DNA of 64,000 nucleotides. It comes from Nocardia rosealba. Lineage in GTDB: Bacteria > Actinomycetota > Actinomycetes > Mycobacteriales > Mycobacteriaceae. Shown in pieces: positions 47,543 through 56,451 of this stretch (its first letter is position 1; every line of letters starts with the position of its first letter). A program made the position numbers and the translations under genes. Location of the stretch: positions 200,882-264,881 of the forward strand of contig NZ_JAIWNA010000003.1 of the NCBI RefSeq assembly GCF_020216065.1, read 5' to 3'. The notes below the pieces were generated by a model, which was not told the origin of the DNA, made no database searches, and saw only the letters and a program-made list of their open reading frames with translations.

Positions 47543-48138
47543 TCGGCCTGTACTGCCCCGGCGACTCGCTGGTGCACCGCATGCCCGCCGGTCTCAAACT
47601 TCTGCTGCTGGTTCTGGCGATCGTCGCGATGACGGTCTTCGCCCGCACGCCACTGGCCGTGGCGGGCGCCGCGGTGACGGTCGCCCTGCTGTTCGCCCTG
47701 GCGCGCATCTCCTGGCGGGTGGCGGTGGCGCAGATCCGCCCGGTGCTCTGGATGACCCTGATCATCGGCGTCTTCCAATTGCTCACCACCACCCCCGCCC
47801 GGGCCGTCGCCGTCTGCGGCGTCCTGCTCGTCTCGGTGGCCCTCGCCGCGCTGGTCACCGTCACCACCCGCGTCACCGCGATGCTCGAAGCGCTCGTCCG
47901 CGCCCTGCGCCCGCTGCGTCGGGTCGGCGTCGACCCCGAGCGCGTGAGTTTGCTGCTGGCCCTGGCTATCCGGTGCGTCCCGCTGCTGGCCGGCATCGTT
48001 CACGATGTCGCCCAGGCGCGACGAGCGCGCGGCGTCTCGTGGTCGGCCACCGCCCTCGTGACGCCGGTCGTGGTACGTGCCCTTCGTACTGCCGACGCGA
48101 TGGGTGACGCGCTCGCCGCCCGTGGGGTCGACGACTGA
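47539..48138 (+). CDS. bioN: Biotin ECF transporter T component BioN
   Basis: The 199-residue EcfT-type protein has five hydrophobic segments and the coupling helices with two Ala-Arg-Gly-type motifs (MTRVTAMLEALVRALRPLRRVGVDPER and QARRARGVSW). It begins MIGLYCPGDSLVHRMPAGLKLLLL, typical of BioN. It joins BioM to BioY. Last gene of the bioYMN operon; the TetR gene follows after about 46 bp. Confidence 0.9.
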   Translation: MIGLYCPGDSLVHRMPAGLKLLLLVLAIVAMTVFARTPLAVAGAAVTVALLFALARISWRVAVAQIRPVLWMTLIIGVFQLLTTTPARAVAVCGVLLVSVALAALVTVTTRVTAMLEALVRALRPLRRVGVDPERVSLLLALAIRCVPLLAGIVHDVAQARRARGVSWSATALVTPVVVRALRTADAMGDALAARGVDD

Positions 48139-48159
48139 GAGCGCTCGGCTTGCATTAGT

Positions 48160-48177
48160 AGACGACCGGTCGTATAT
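48160..48177. promoter_or_regulatory. TetR operator, copy 1
   Basis: AGACGACCGGTCGTATAT, with the perfect 12-bp palindrome ACGACCGGTCGT at 48162-48173, sits 7 bp before the TetR gene's ATG. An identical 18-mer precedes the SDR gene at 48827. This is strong evidence for TetR autoregulation. Confidence 0.85.
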
Positions 48178-48184
48178 TCGGCGC

Positions 48185-48775
48185 ATGGCACGTCCCAGGC
48201 GCAGCGACGACACGCGAGCCCTTCTCATCGAGGAGGGTGCGGCCGATCTGCTGTCGAACGGCTACCACGGCACCGGTATCAAGCAGGTGCTCGACAAGGT
48301 CGGGGTGCCCAAGGGTTCGTTCTACAACTACTTCGACAGCAAGGAGAGTTTCGCGCACGCGGTGATCGAGCATCACTCACTGTGCGTACAGCGCAACCTG
48401 GCAACCGCGTTCGCGGGCGCGCCCGACGCGCTCGCCGGTCTACGCCGGTTCTTCGCCACCCTCATCGACGATTTCGTCGCCGCCGAGTACACCGGTGGCT
48501 GCCTCATCGGCAATCTCGGCGGCGAACTGGAAGGCAGTGAGGTGCTGCGCACGGCACTGTCGGCCGCGTGGGGGTCCTGGCGGGACGGGGTGGCCGACGC
48601 ATTGCGGACGGCCCAGGTCGAGGGCACGGTCCGGGCCGATATCGACGCCGTCGACCTCGCCGACCTCTTGCTGGAATCCTGGGAGGGTGCGGTGATCTGG
48701 ATGAAGATCGACCGCACGATCGAACCGCTCGAGAAGTGCCTGCGGCGGCTGCTCGACGACTATTTCCGGCCGTGA
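48185..48775 (+). CDS. TetR-family regulator
   Basis: The 196-residue protein has a TetR helix-turn-helix (DDTRALLIEEGAADLLSNGYHGTGIKQVLDKVGVPKGSFYNYFDSKESF). The C-terminal domain (residues about 80-196) has the pattern of TetR_C_16/AcrR-like dimerisation domains. It binds, by inference, the two identical 18-bp sites flanking the pair and so represses itself and the SDR gene. Ligand unknown. Confidence 0.9.
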   Translation: MARPRRSDDTRALLIEEGAADLLSNGYHGTGIKQVLDKVGVPKGSFYNYFDSKESFAHAVIEHHSLCVQRNLATAFAGAPDALAGLRRFFATLIDDFVAAEYTGGCLIGNLGGELEGSEVLRTALSAAWGSWRDGVADALRTAQVEGTVRADIDAVDLADLLLESWEGAVIWMKIDRTIEPLEKCLRRLLDDYFRP

Positions 48776-48826
48776 CCTCCTGAGTCGACCCCATCTCCGC
48801 AAGGCTTCTTCCGGTTGCCCATTTCA

Positions 48827-48844
48827 AGACGACCGGTCGTATAT
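48827..48844. promoter_or_regulatory. TetR operator, copy 2
   Basis: The same 18-mer as at 48160 (AGACGACCGGTCGTATAT), with palindrome core ACGACCGGTCGT at 48829-48840, ends 16 bp before the SDR start. It ties the SDR gene to the TetR regulator upstream. Confidence 0.85.
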
Positions 48845-48859
48845 CGAAAGGATCAGTAG

Positions 48860-49597
48860 ATGACAGCCAAGACGGTCATCGTCACCGGCGCATCCAGTGG
48901 AATCGGGCGCGATGTCGCCCGCGCCTTCGTCGACCGCGGGGACGCGGTCGTGCTCGGCGGACGCGACGCGGACAAGCTCGCCGACGTCGCCGCCGCCCTT
49001 GCCGCTCCGGACCGGGTGGCCACCGTGGTCGGCGATATCGGTTCGCCCGCAACGGGTGCGGCGTATGTGCGGACCGCGCTGGACCGCTTCGGCCGCGTCG
49101 ATACGCTGATCAACAGCGCGGGCGTCTTCGGAGCGACACCGTTCGTCGACGTCACCGAGGCCGAGCTCGACCGCTATCTCGACGGCAACCTCAAAGGCAC
49201 CTACCTCACCACGCAAGCCGTTGTGCGCCAACTGCTCGCCCAAGGCGGCGGCGGCAGCATCGTCAATATCGGCACGGTGCTCATCGACCACGCGATGACC
49301 GGACTACCGGCCTCGGCCGCACTGGTCAGCAAGGGTGGCGTGCACGCGCTGACCACCAGCCTGGCCGCCGAACTCGCGCCCGCAGACATCCGGGTGAACG
49401 CGGTGGCTCCCGGCATCATCCGCACGCCGCTCTTCGGTGACGGTGACGAGCGGGCCGCGGCCTCGCTGGCGCTGCTCGACCGCATCGGTGAGGTCGCCGA
49501 CACCACCGCGGCGGTGCTGTACCTGGCCGACGCCGAGTTCGTCACCGGTCATATCCTGCCGGTCGACGGCGGCTTCGTGGCCGGTCGGTCGGCCTGA
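48860..49597 (+). CDS. SDR-family protein with altered catalytic motif
   Basis: The 245-residue short-chain dehydrogenase/reductase has TGASSGIG for nucleotide binding, NSAG in strand 4 and a PGIIRTPLFG loop. At the catalytic site the usual Y-x-x-x-K reads A-L-V-S-K (in ASAALVSKGG), so the Tyr is Ala, and the Ser of the NISS-type motif reads NIGT. The fold and NAD(P) site are intact, but oxidoreductase activity by the normal mechanism is unlikely. A repeated TetR operator precedes it. Confidence 0.85.
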   Translation: MTAKTVIVTGASSGIGRDVARAFVDRGDAVVLGGRDADKLADVAAALAAPDRVATVVGDIGSPATGAAYVRTALDRFGRVDTLINSAGVFGATPFVDVTEAELDRYLDGNLKGTYLTTQAVVRQLLAQGGGGSIVNIGTVLIDHAMTGLPASAALVSKGGVHALTTSLAAELAPADIRVNAVAPGIIRTPLFGDGDERAAASLALLDRIGEVADTTAAVLYLADAEFVTGHILPVDGGFVAGRSA

Positions 49598-49638
49598 ATC
49601 TCGCGGGATCGGCTCTCGGGCAACGGGTCCGCGCACGC

Positions 49639-50199
49639 TCAGGCCGGACCGGCGAACGGCACCGAGGCGTCGAGTGCGAACCACCCCATCGGGATTCGCC
49701 GCGACCGAGTCGAGAAGTAGCTGGGGCCGAGCCACAGATCCGGTTCGATCTCGCGCAATTCGTCGTAGATCCGCCGGGCGGGCCTGCGCGAACCCACGCG
49801 CGGGTCGTCGTAGTCGAACAGCACCGCCGACCGGCCGTCGAGCACGGAATCGCCCACCGTCGCCACGAAATTCAGGGCCCGCAAGCCACCGAGCAGACGA
49901 AAGATGTTGTGTCCTACGGCGGCCCCGTCACCGACGTGCCGCAACGACTTGCCCACCCAGAAGTACGACGGCCGGGCCATCAGCGGAGCGAGCACCCGCT
50001 CGCCGGACCCGGGAAACGACCGCATCGACACATCACCGTCGAGCCGTGCGAAATCCGCGGCCGTCGGCTCCGGCGCCTCGGCGAACCGCGCGCCGAACGT
50101 CGCGAGCCCCGCCGCGGACAACCGGTCCAGCCGAGGCCGGTGGTCGGCGGGCCTGCCCACCGGCATCAGACCGTGGGCGGACAGTGGTGTCGGTGTCAT
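49639..50199 (-). CDS. Conserved hypothetical protein
   Basis: The 186-residue soluble protein begins MTPTPLSAHGLMPVGRP and contains PSYFWVGKSLRHVGDGAAVGHNIFRLLGGLRALNFVATVGDS and GWFALDASVPFAG near the end. I do not recognise the family. No signal peptide or transmembrane segment is evident. It is convergent with the SDR gene and stands alone on the minus strand; the region 50200-50300 upstream holds nothing I can call. Confidence 0.6.
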   Translation of the reverse strand: MTPTPLSAHGLMPVGRPADHRPRLDRLSAAGLATFGARFAEAPEPTAADFARLDGDVSMRSFPGSGERVLAPLMARPSYFWVGKSLRHVGDGAAVGHNIFRLLGGLRALNFVATVGDSVLDGRSAVLFDYDDPRVGSRRPARRIYDELREIEPDLWLGPSYFSTRSRRIPMGWFALDASVPFAGPA

Positions 50200-50300
50200 G
50201 GGCGGACTCGCTTCTCCCTAGGCGCTGCGCTCTTCGCATAGTGCCGACAACGGGCGCCCACCCGCACCGGAATCGCGGTATTCGCCGCAGTGGACAACGA

Positions 50301-50339
50301 CGAAGGCGGTGACCCGGACGAACCGGATCACCGCCTTCG
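50301..50339 (-). terminator. Terminator hairpin after speDE
   Basis: CGAAGGCGGTGA (50301-50312) pairs with TCACCGCCTTCG (50328-50339) with a 15-base loop, 9 bp past the fusion gene's stop on the minus strand. Perfect 12-bp stem; followed on that strand by TCGTTGTCC. Confidence 0.7.
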
Positions 50340-50348
50340 GTGGTGTGC

Positions 50349-51563
50349 TCAGCGACGCAAGGCGTACGGCTCGATCGCGCCGCGCTCGAGGGCGCGGGCG
50401 TCGATGGTCTCGGCCTTGTAGGGGAGCAGGGCCAGGCGATCGGTCATGCCGCGCACCGGGTCCTCGATCTTCTCGTTCAGACCGAACAGGAAGGTCCATT
50501 CGTGCTCGTCGCTGCCGTAGGGCACCACGGTGGCGAACTGCTCGTGGAACCGTCCCCACGACCGCTTGAGGGTCTCGTTGCGCCACATCGTCGCGCAGCC
50601 GGCCTGGGCCGACAGCACACCACCGGGCGCGAGCAGTGCCTTACATCGCGACAGGAACTCCGACTCGTAGAGGCGGTTGTGCTGGGCGTCCTCGACGCGC
50701 TCGTCGGGCAGGTCGATCACGATCACGTCGTAACGGGTGCCCGCCTCCTGCGCCTTGGCCAGGAAGTCCCAGCCGTCGGCGTAGTGCACGTGCACCGGGC
50801 CCTCGCCACGCACCGCGGCGGCCAGTTCCTCGGGGGTGTACCCGTAGGGCAGGTGCCGGGCGCACAGTTCGACCTCGCGCTGGTCGATGTCGACGTGGTC
50901 GACGAGGGTCGCCCCGGCCGCCACCGACATCTGCGAGGCCACACCCTCACCGGAACCGATGATGAGCACCCGGTCCAGCTTCTCGGCCAGCACGAACGCC
51001 GGGACCATCATGGCCTCGTGGTAGGTGACCTGGGAGAACTCGGTGGACTGGCGGTCGTCGTCGGAGAACAGGGAGATGCCCTGATCGGTCCGGGCGATCA
51101 CCATGTGCTGGTAGGGGGTGTTGGTGTCGACGATCACCTCGTGCAGATCCCAGATCCGGGTCAGGCCGTCGCCCACCGGTTCGTAGATCTTCTCGGCGCC
51201 GTGGCCGCGCTGGACGACCTTCATCCGAACTTCCTTGGGAGACAACTTGTCTCGCAGAAGTTCCACGGCCTTCGTCGCGCCCGCACCGATGCTGCCGCAG
51301 GTGAAGACGTCGACGAAGATCTCGCCGGACTCCGGATAGGTGTGAATCGAGGCGTGGGACTCCGACAACAGCGCGAGGACGGTCACCCCCTGCGGTTCGA
51401 ACTTTTTGTGAACGACATCGCAGATGGTGACGCCCGCCGCGATCAGAGACTCACGCAACGCCGATTCGAGTCGTTCGAGATCGTCACACAGGTCTGTGTC
51501 GACACCACCGAACTCGGCCAGCACATGCCAGCCGGTGAATTCCGCCGTCATGGGCAAACTCAC
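50349..51563 (-). CDS. speDE: S-adenosylmethionine decarboxylase-spermidine synthase fusion
   Basis: A 404-residue two-domain enzyme. Residues 1-110 are a class 1b SpeD: processing site SESHASIHT with pyruvoyl-forming Ser69, proton-donor His74 and Cys89 (DVFTCG). Residues about 115-404 are SpeE-like: TPYQHMVIARTDQGI, FSQVTYHEAMM, VLIIGSGEGVASQM (AdoMet loop, with GSGEG in place of the usual GGGDG), VDIDQREVELC and VIDLPDERVEDAQHN (Asp-rich gate). It would make dcSAM and use it to turn putrescine into spermidine. GTG 51563 overlaps the decarboxylase stop (GTGA); ATG 51551 is the alternative. Confidence 0.85.
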   Translation of the reverse strand: MSLPMTAEFTGWHVLAEFGGVDTDLCDDLERLESALRESLIAAGVTICDVVHKKFEPQGVTVLALLSESHASIHTYPESGEIFVDVFTCGSIGAGATKAVELLRDKLSPKEVRMKVVQRGHGAEKIYEPVGDGLTRIWDLHEVIVDTNTPYQHMVIARTDQGISLFSDDDRQSTEFSQVTYHEAMMVPAFVLAEKLDRVLIIGSGEGVASQMSVAAGATLVDHVDIDQREVELCARHLPYGYTPEELAAAVRGEGPVHVHYADGWDFLAKAQEAGTRYDVIVIDLPDERVEDAQHNRLYESEFLSRCKALLAPGGVLSAQAGCATMWRNETLKRSWGRFHEQFATVVPYGSDEHEWTFLFGLNEKIEDPVRGMTDRLALLPYKAETIDARALERGAIEPYALRR

Positions 51564-52675
51564 TCTCGCTCAGCGCCCGAGACATGAACGGTCAAGGGCG
51601 GAAAACCATTGAAGGACACCGACGAATAACTCGCGGTATAGGCGCCGGTGTCGAGAATCTGGATCTGATCACCGGCTCGCAACGTGGTCGGCAGAAGGAC
51701 CTTCGTGCGTTGATACAGTACATCGTCGCCGTCGCAGGTCGGACCCGCGACCACCGCCTCGCCCACCGGATCGCCGTCGCGATCGGTGACGAAACGGTAG
51801 GCGATGTACTCGTTCTCCGTCTCGGCCATACCGTTGTATCGGCCGATGTCGAGATACACCCAGCGCCGCCCGTCCGGCGCGAAACGCACGCCGACGACCT
51901 CGGCGTGGATGGTGCCCGCGTTGCCGACCAGGGCACGCCCCGGTTCCACGATCAGATCGACCGACGCGGGCAGGAATTCGGCCGCGGCCTGCGCCGCGGC
52001 GGCCGCGATCGTGCCCGGTTCGGGCGCGGACTCGGCGTAGGAGATGGGCAGGCCGCCGCCGATGTTCACCGCGGCTACGTGAATGTCCTTGTCCGCCAAG
52101 GCCTTCACGATCTCACCCGCTTGCTCGATGCCGATCCGCCAGGCGGCCGGATCGAGCTGCTGGGAGCCCACATGGAAGTACGGGCCACCGACACGCAGGC
52201 CCAGATCGCGGGCCCGCACCAGCAACCGCAGGGCCTCGCCCGGCGCACACCCGAACTTGGTGCCGAACGGGGTGCGCGACTCCGGTGCCGAGGACAGGAA
52301 CCGGCACTCCACCTCCGCGCCCGGCGCGTGCTCGGCGATGCGCTCGAGATCGTCCTCGGTGTCGAAGGCGAACCGGCGCACACCGGCGGCGTGGGCGTAG
52401 GCGATGTGGGCGGCCTTCTTGATCGGATTGCCGTAGCAGAGCTTGTCCGCCGCGATACCGAGGCGCACGCACTGATCGATCTCCCCGACACTGGCGACGT
52501 CGAACTCGGCGCCCTCGGCATCGAGCAGGGTGAGCACCTCGTCGACGGGAGCCGCTTTCACCGCGTACCTGATCCGGGTGCCCTGCTCGCGCTGCGCCGA
52601 GACGGCCGCGGCGAGGGTTCGGTAATTGGCACGTACCCGCTCGGGGTAGATGACAAGGTACGGGGATTCGGGCAT
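51560..52675 (-). CDS. Ornithine decarboxylase-like PLP enzyme (alanine racemase fold)
   Basis: The 371-residue enzyme has the PLP lysine in RYAVKAAP, FHVGSQ, GGGLP phosphate loop, VEPGRALVGNAG, catalytic GPTCDGDDVL and SFNGF. These are features of the ornithine/diaminopimelate decarboxylase family; the CDGDD motif favours ornithine over diaminopimelate. It would supply putrescine to the fused SpeD-SpeE downstream, which it overlaps by 4 bp. ATG 52675 is chosen; the longer frame to 52720 is Ser/Thr-rich and unlike the family. Lysine or arginine as substrate cannot be ruled out. Confidence 0.85.
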   Translation of the reverse strand: MPESPYLVIYPERVRANYRTLAAAVSAQREQGTRIRYAVKAAPVDEVLTLLDAEGAEFDVASVGEIDQCVRLGIAADKLCYGNPIKKAAHIAYAHAAGVRRFAFDTEDDLERIAEHAPGAEVECRFLSSAPESRTPFGTKFGCAPGEALRLLVRARDLGLRVGGPYFHVGSQQLDPAAWRIGIEQAGEIVKALADKDIHVAAVNIGGGLPISYAESAPEPGTIAAAAAQAAAEFLPASVDLIVEPGRALVGNAGTIHAEVVGVRFAPDGRRWVYLDIGRYNGMAETENEYIAYRFVTDRDGDPVGEAVVAGPTCDGDDVLYQRTKVLLPTTLRAGDQIQILDTGAYTASYSSVSFNGFPPLTVHVSGAERE

Positions 52676-52778
52676 AGTTGAACTTTCGGTCGGCGGCCGG
52701 GAGAGAGTATCAGCGGCCACTACCCAACAACGAATCCGTCAAACATTCGTCACATACGTCATATCGATCGGGTATGAC

Positions 52779-55286
52779 TCAGCCGGGCGCCACCGTGACC
52801 TCGTCGAACACCACCTCGCCCGCGGCGTCGGACTCCTCGAGATCCACGATGGCCGTCAGCGCCCACCCGTGGTCGCCCGCCGGGTCGTCGATCACCTGGC
52901 GCACGTGCCAGAAACCGGGCCGCTGCTCCACCCGGAACAGCTGCGGGCCGCGCGCGTCGGGGCCCGTGCCGATGGTCTCGTACTCCTCGAAATAGGGTGC
53001 GAACTCCTCGGCCCAGTCGGGGCCCGTCCCGAGCTGATCCAGCTCATACCAGCGCTGTCGCGAGGCCAGTTCCACGCGGCGGAACATGGCGTTGCGCACC
53101 ATGATCCGGAAGGCGCGTTCGTTGGCCGAGATCGGGCGCACCTGTTCGGCACCGAAGGCGACCTGGTCGGTGTCGATCTCGGCGCCGGGGTTGGTGAGCT
53201 GTTCCCATTCGTCGAGCAGGCTCGAATCGACCTGGCGGATCAGTTCGCCGAGCCATTCGGTGAGGTCGTCGAGCTCCTCGGTGCGCGCCGCGTCGGGCAC
53301 GGTGCGGCGCAGCGCGCGGTAGGCGTCGGCCAGATAGCGCAGCACCACACCTTCGGAGCGGGTGAGCTCGTAGAAGGAGATGAGCTCGGCGAAGGTCATC
53401 GCGCGCTCGATCATGTCGCGCACCACCGACTTCGGCGACGGCGCGAACTCCGACACCCACGGGTGTCCCGCGCGGTAGGTCTCGAACGCGGGCTCGATCA
53501 GCTCGGCGAGCGGCTTGGGCCACGTCACTTCCTCGAGCAGCTCCATGCGCTCCTCGTATTCGATGCCCTCGGCCTTCATCTCGGCCACGGCGGCGCCGCG
53601 CGCCTTGTGCTGCTGGGCCATCAGCAGCTGCCGCGGGTCCTCGAGCGTCGCCTCGATGAGGGAGACGACATCGAGTGTGTAGGTGGGGCTTTCGCGATCG
53701 AGAAGCTCGAACGCGGCCAGCGCGAACGGCGACAGCGGCTGATCGAGCGCGAAGTCGCGTTGCAGGTCGACGGTGAGCCGCGCCATCCGGCCCTTGGCGT
53801 CGGGCTCGGAGAGCTGTTGCACCACACCGGCATCGCGCAGCGAACGGTAGAGGCGGATGGCGCGCAGGATGTGTTTGCGCTGGGCCGGGCGCGGTTCGTG
53901 ATTGTCCTCGAGCAGGTGCCGCATGGCGTAGAAGCAGTTGCCCGGCCGGGCGATGACATTGAGCAGCATCGAGTTGGTGACCGCGAAACGCGACACCATC
54001 GGTTCGGGTTGTGCGGCGACCAACCGGTCGAAGGTCTCCTCGCTCCACGACACGAACCCCTCGGGGGGCTTGCGGCGCTGCACCTTTCGCTGCTTCTTCG
54101 GGTCGTCGCCCGCCTTGGCGATCAGGCGGGCGTTCTCCACCTCGTGCTCGGGCGCCTGCACCACGACGGTGCCCATGGTGTCGAATCCGGCGCGTCCGGC
54201 GCGTCCGGCGATCTGATGGAACTCGCGGGCCTTGAGTCTGCGGGTGCGCACGCCGTCGTATTTGGTGAGTCCGGTCAGCAGCACGGTGCGGATCGGCACG
54301 TTGATCCCGACGCCGAGGGTGTCGGTGCCGCACACCACCTTCAGCAGGCCCTCCTGGGCGAGCTTCTCCACCAGCCTGCGGTATTTGGGCAGCATGCCCG
54401 CGTGATGCACGCCGATACCGTGACGGATCAGCCGCGACAGGGTCTTGCCGAAACCGGACGCGAACCGGAACTCGCCGATCGCGGCGGCGATGGCGTCCTT
54501 CTCGGCGCGGGAGGCGAAGTTCACACTGGTCAGCGCCTGCGCGCGTTCCAGGGCGGCGGCCTGGGTGAAGTGGACTACGTACACCGGGGCCTGGTGGGTG
54601 GTGACCAGTTCCTCGAGGGTTTCGGTGATGGGGGTGCGCACGTAGGAGAACGTCAGCGGCACCGGACGTTCGGTGCCCGCCACCACGGCCGTCGGCCTGC
54701 CGGTGCGCTGCTCGAGGTCGGTGGCGAAGAAGTCGACCTCGCCCAACGTGGCCGACATCAGGAGGAATTGGGCGCGCGGCAGTTCGATGATCGGCACCTG
54801 CCAGGCCCAGCCACGATCCGGGTCGGCGTAGAAGTGGAACTCGTCCATCACCACCTGGCCCACCTCGGCGGCGGCGCCCTCACGCAGCGCCAGATTCGCC
54901 AGGATCTCGGCGGTGGCGCAGATGATCGGCGCGTCGGCGTTCACGGCCGCGTCACCGGTGACCATGCCGACGTTCTCGGCGCCGAACACCTCGCACAGCG
55001 CGAAGAACTTCTCGCTCACCAGCGCCTTGATGGGTGCGGTGTAGTAGCTGCGCTGCCCGTTGGCCATGGCGAACAGATGCGCGCCGACCGCGACCAGGGA
55101 CTTACCGGAGCCGGTCGGGGTCGCCAGAATGACATTGGACCCCGACGCCAGCTCCATCAGCGCCTCGTCTTGCGCCGGATACAGGGTGGTGCCCTGCTCG
55201 GCGGCCCACAGCGCGAACGACTCGTAGAGCGCGTCGGCGTCGGTACCGGGAATTTCGAGCAGGTCGGTCAGATCCACTCCGACCAC
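52779..55286 (-). CDS. DEAD/DEAH-type helicase with DUF3516
   Basis: The 835-residue superfamily 2 helicase has motif I ATPTGSGKSL, motif II VMDEFHFY, motif III MSATL, motif V TDTLGVGINVP and motif VI HQIAGRAGRAG; the C-terminal 400 residues form the DUF3516 domain of actinobacterial helicases. It resembles Ski2-like RNA helicases in its HAGMLPKYRRLVE segment. GTG 55286 starts it; a downstream GTG at 55277 is also in frame. Likely an RNA-remodelling enzyme. It follows the PAC2 gene by 30 bp on the same strand, so the two may be co-transcribed. Confidence 0.9.
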   Translation of the reverse strand: MVGVDLTDLLEIPGTDADALYESFALWAAEQGTTLYPAQDEALMELASGSNVILATPTGSGKSLVAVGAHLFAMANGQRSYYTAPIKALVSEKFFALCEVFGAENVGMVTGDAAVNADAPIICATAEILANLALREGAAAEVGQVVMDEFHFYADPDRGWAWQVPIIELPRAQFLLMSATLGEVDFFATDLEQRTGRPTAVVAGTERPVPLTFSYVRTPITETLEELVTTHQAPVYVVHFTQAAALERAQALTSVNFASRAEKDAIAAAIGEFRFASGFGKTLSRLIRHGIGVHHAGMLPKYRRLVEKLAQEGLLKVVCGTDTLGVGINVPIRTVLLTGLTKYDGVRTRRLKAREFHQIAGRAGRAGFDTMGTVVVQAPEHEVENARLIAKAGDDPKKQRKVQRRKPPEGFVSWSEETFDRLVAAQPEPMVSRFAVTNSMLLNVIARPGNCFYAMRHLLEDNHEPRPAQRKHILRAIRLYRSLRDAGVVQQLSEPDAKGRMARLTVDLQRDFALDQPLSPFALAAFELLDRESPTYTLDVVSLIEATLEDPRQLLMAQQHKARGAAVAEMKAEGIEYEERMELLEEVTWPKPLAELIEPAFETYRAGHPWVSEFAPSPKSVVRDMIERAMTFAELISFYELTRSEGVVLRYLADAYRALRRTVPDAARTEELDDLTEWLGELIRQVDSSLLDEWEQLTNPGAEIDTDQVAFGAEQVRPISANERAFRIMVRNAMFRRVELASRQRWYELDQLGTGPDWAEEFAPYFEEYETIGTGPDARGPQLFRVEQRPGFWHVRQVIDDPAGDHGWALTAIVDLEESDAAGEVVFDEVTVAPG

Positions 55287-55316
55287 CCTAGTGGGCGGGT
55301 GCGGTGCGACCGTGCG

Positions 55317-56252
55317 TCAGTCCCGTCCGGTGTCGTCGTAGCCGCCCTGCTCGGCCAGGAACCGTTCGAACTCGGCGCCGATCTCCTCACCGCTCGGCAG
55401 CTCGCCGTCACTGGCCAGCAGGCTGGACTGGCGTTCCTGGGCGGTGACGAAGCTGTCGTACTGGCGTTCCAGCGCCGCGACGACCGTCTCCACCTCCTCG
55501 TTGCCCGCGATGTGCTCGGCGACCTGCTCGCGCACCCGCGCGGCCGCCTCACCGAGTGCGGCGAGCGGCAGCTCGAGACCGGTGTTGTCGGCGACGCTCT
55601 CGAGCAGGGTCTGAGCGGCCTCGGGGTAGTCGGTCTGGGCGAGGTAGTGCGGCACGTGCACGGAGAACCCGAGCGATTCGTGGCCGTGCTGTGCCATCCG
55701 GAACTCGAGCAGCGACGAGGCGCTGCCGGGCACCTGCAGCTCACCCGGCCAACGCTGATGCTCACCGAGCAGCGACCGGTCCGAGGAATGCGCGGTGACA
55801 CCGAGCGGGCGGGTGTGCGGGATCGCCATGGGGATCGCCGACAGGCCGATCGTGCGGCGCACGCCGAGCTGTTCGGCCAGCAGCCGCACGGCGGTGGTGA
55901 ACTTCTCCCAGCGCAGATCCGGCTCGAGACCGGCCAGCAGCAGGAACGGTGTACCTGCCGTGTCGCGCAACGCCCACAGGTTCAGTTCGGGCTCGGCGTA
56001 ATCGGCGAAATGATCGGTCTTGAACGTCATCAGGGGACGGCGCGACCGGTAGTCGAGCAGCTCGTCCACGTCGAACGACGCGACCAGTTCCGATTCCAGG
56101 CTCTCGCGCAGGTGCGTCGTGGCCAGGCGCACCGCGTGGCCGGCGTCGGTGAAACCTTCGAGCCCGTGCACCAGCACGGGACCGGCGCCGTCGTCCGCGG
56201 ACAACTGCGGTGCCGGAAACTCCAGTTCGTACATATGCGACTGGTCATCCAT
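55317..56252 (-). CDS. PAC2-family protein (Rv2714-like)
   Basis: The 311-residue protein has PAC2 features: VLVHGLEGFTDAGHAV, LMTFKTDHFADYAEPELNLWAL and LGVRRTIGLSAIPMAIPHTRP. PAC2 is a proteasome-assembly-chaperone-like domain; bacterial function is unclear. An AAGGAGA Shine-Dalgarno supports ATG 56252; longer frames upstream lie opposite the lipoprotein gene. The C-terminal 60 residues are helical and acidic. In M. tuberculosis its homologue also lies near ideR. Confidence 0.88.
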   Translation of the reverse strand: MDDQSHMYELEFPAPQLSADDGAGPVLVHGLEGFTDAGHAVRLATTHLRESLESELVASFDVDELLDYRSRRPLMTFKTDHFADYAEPELNLWALRDTAGTPFLLLAGLEPDLRWEKFTTAVRLLAEQLGVRRTIGLSAIPMAIPHTRPLGVTAHSSDRSLLGEHQRWPGELQVPGSASSLLEFRMAQHGHESLGFSVHVPHYLAQTDYPEAAQTLLESVADNTGLELPLAALGEAAARVREQVAEHIAGNEEVETVVAALERQYDSFVTAQERQSSLLASDGELPSGEEIGAEFERFLAEQGGYDDTGRD

Positions 56253-56451
56253 CGCGTTTCTCCTTCCTACGCGGTCCACCAACGCTCGCGGCGGGGGAGG
56301 CTCGTCCATTGTCCCCCATGCGAGCACGACCGACGCACACGGCCGGAGGACGGCTCGTCCTGCTTCCAACAGCCGCACGCGCCCCGGCATTCCCTCCGGC
56401 GTGGCGCGCGGCGACCGCTCGGTCCGGTGGGGCACAGTGAAGGGTGTGAAC

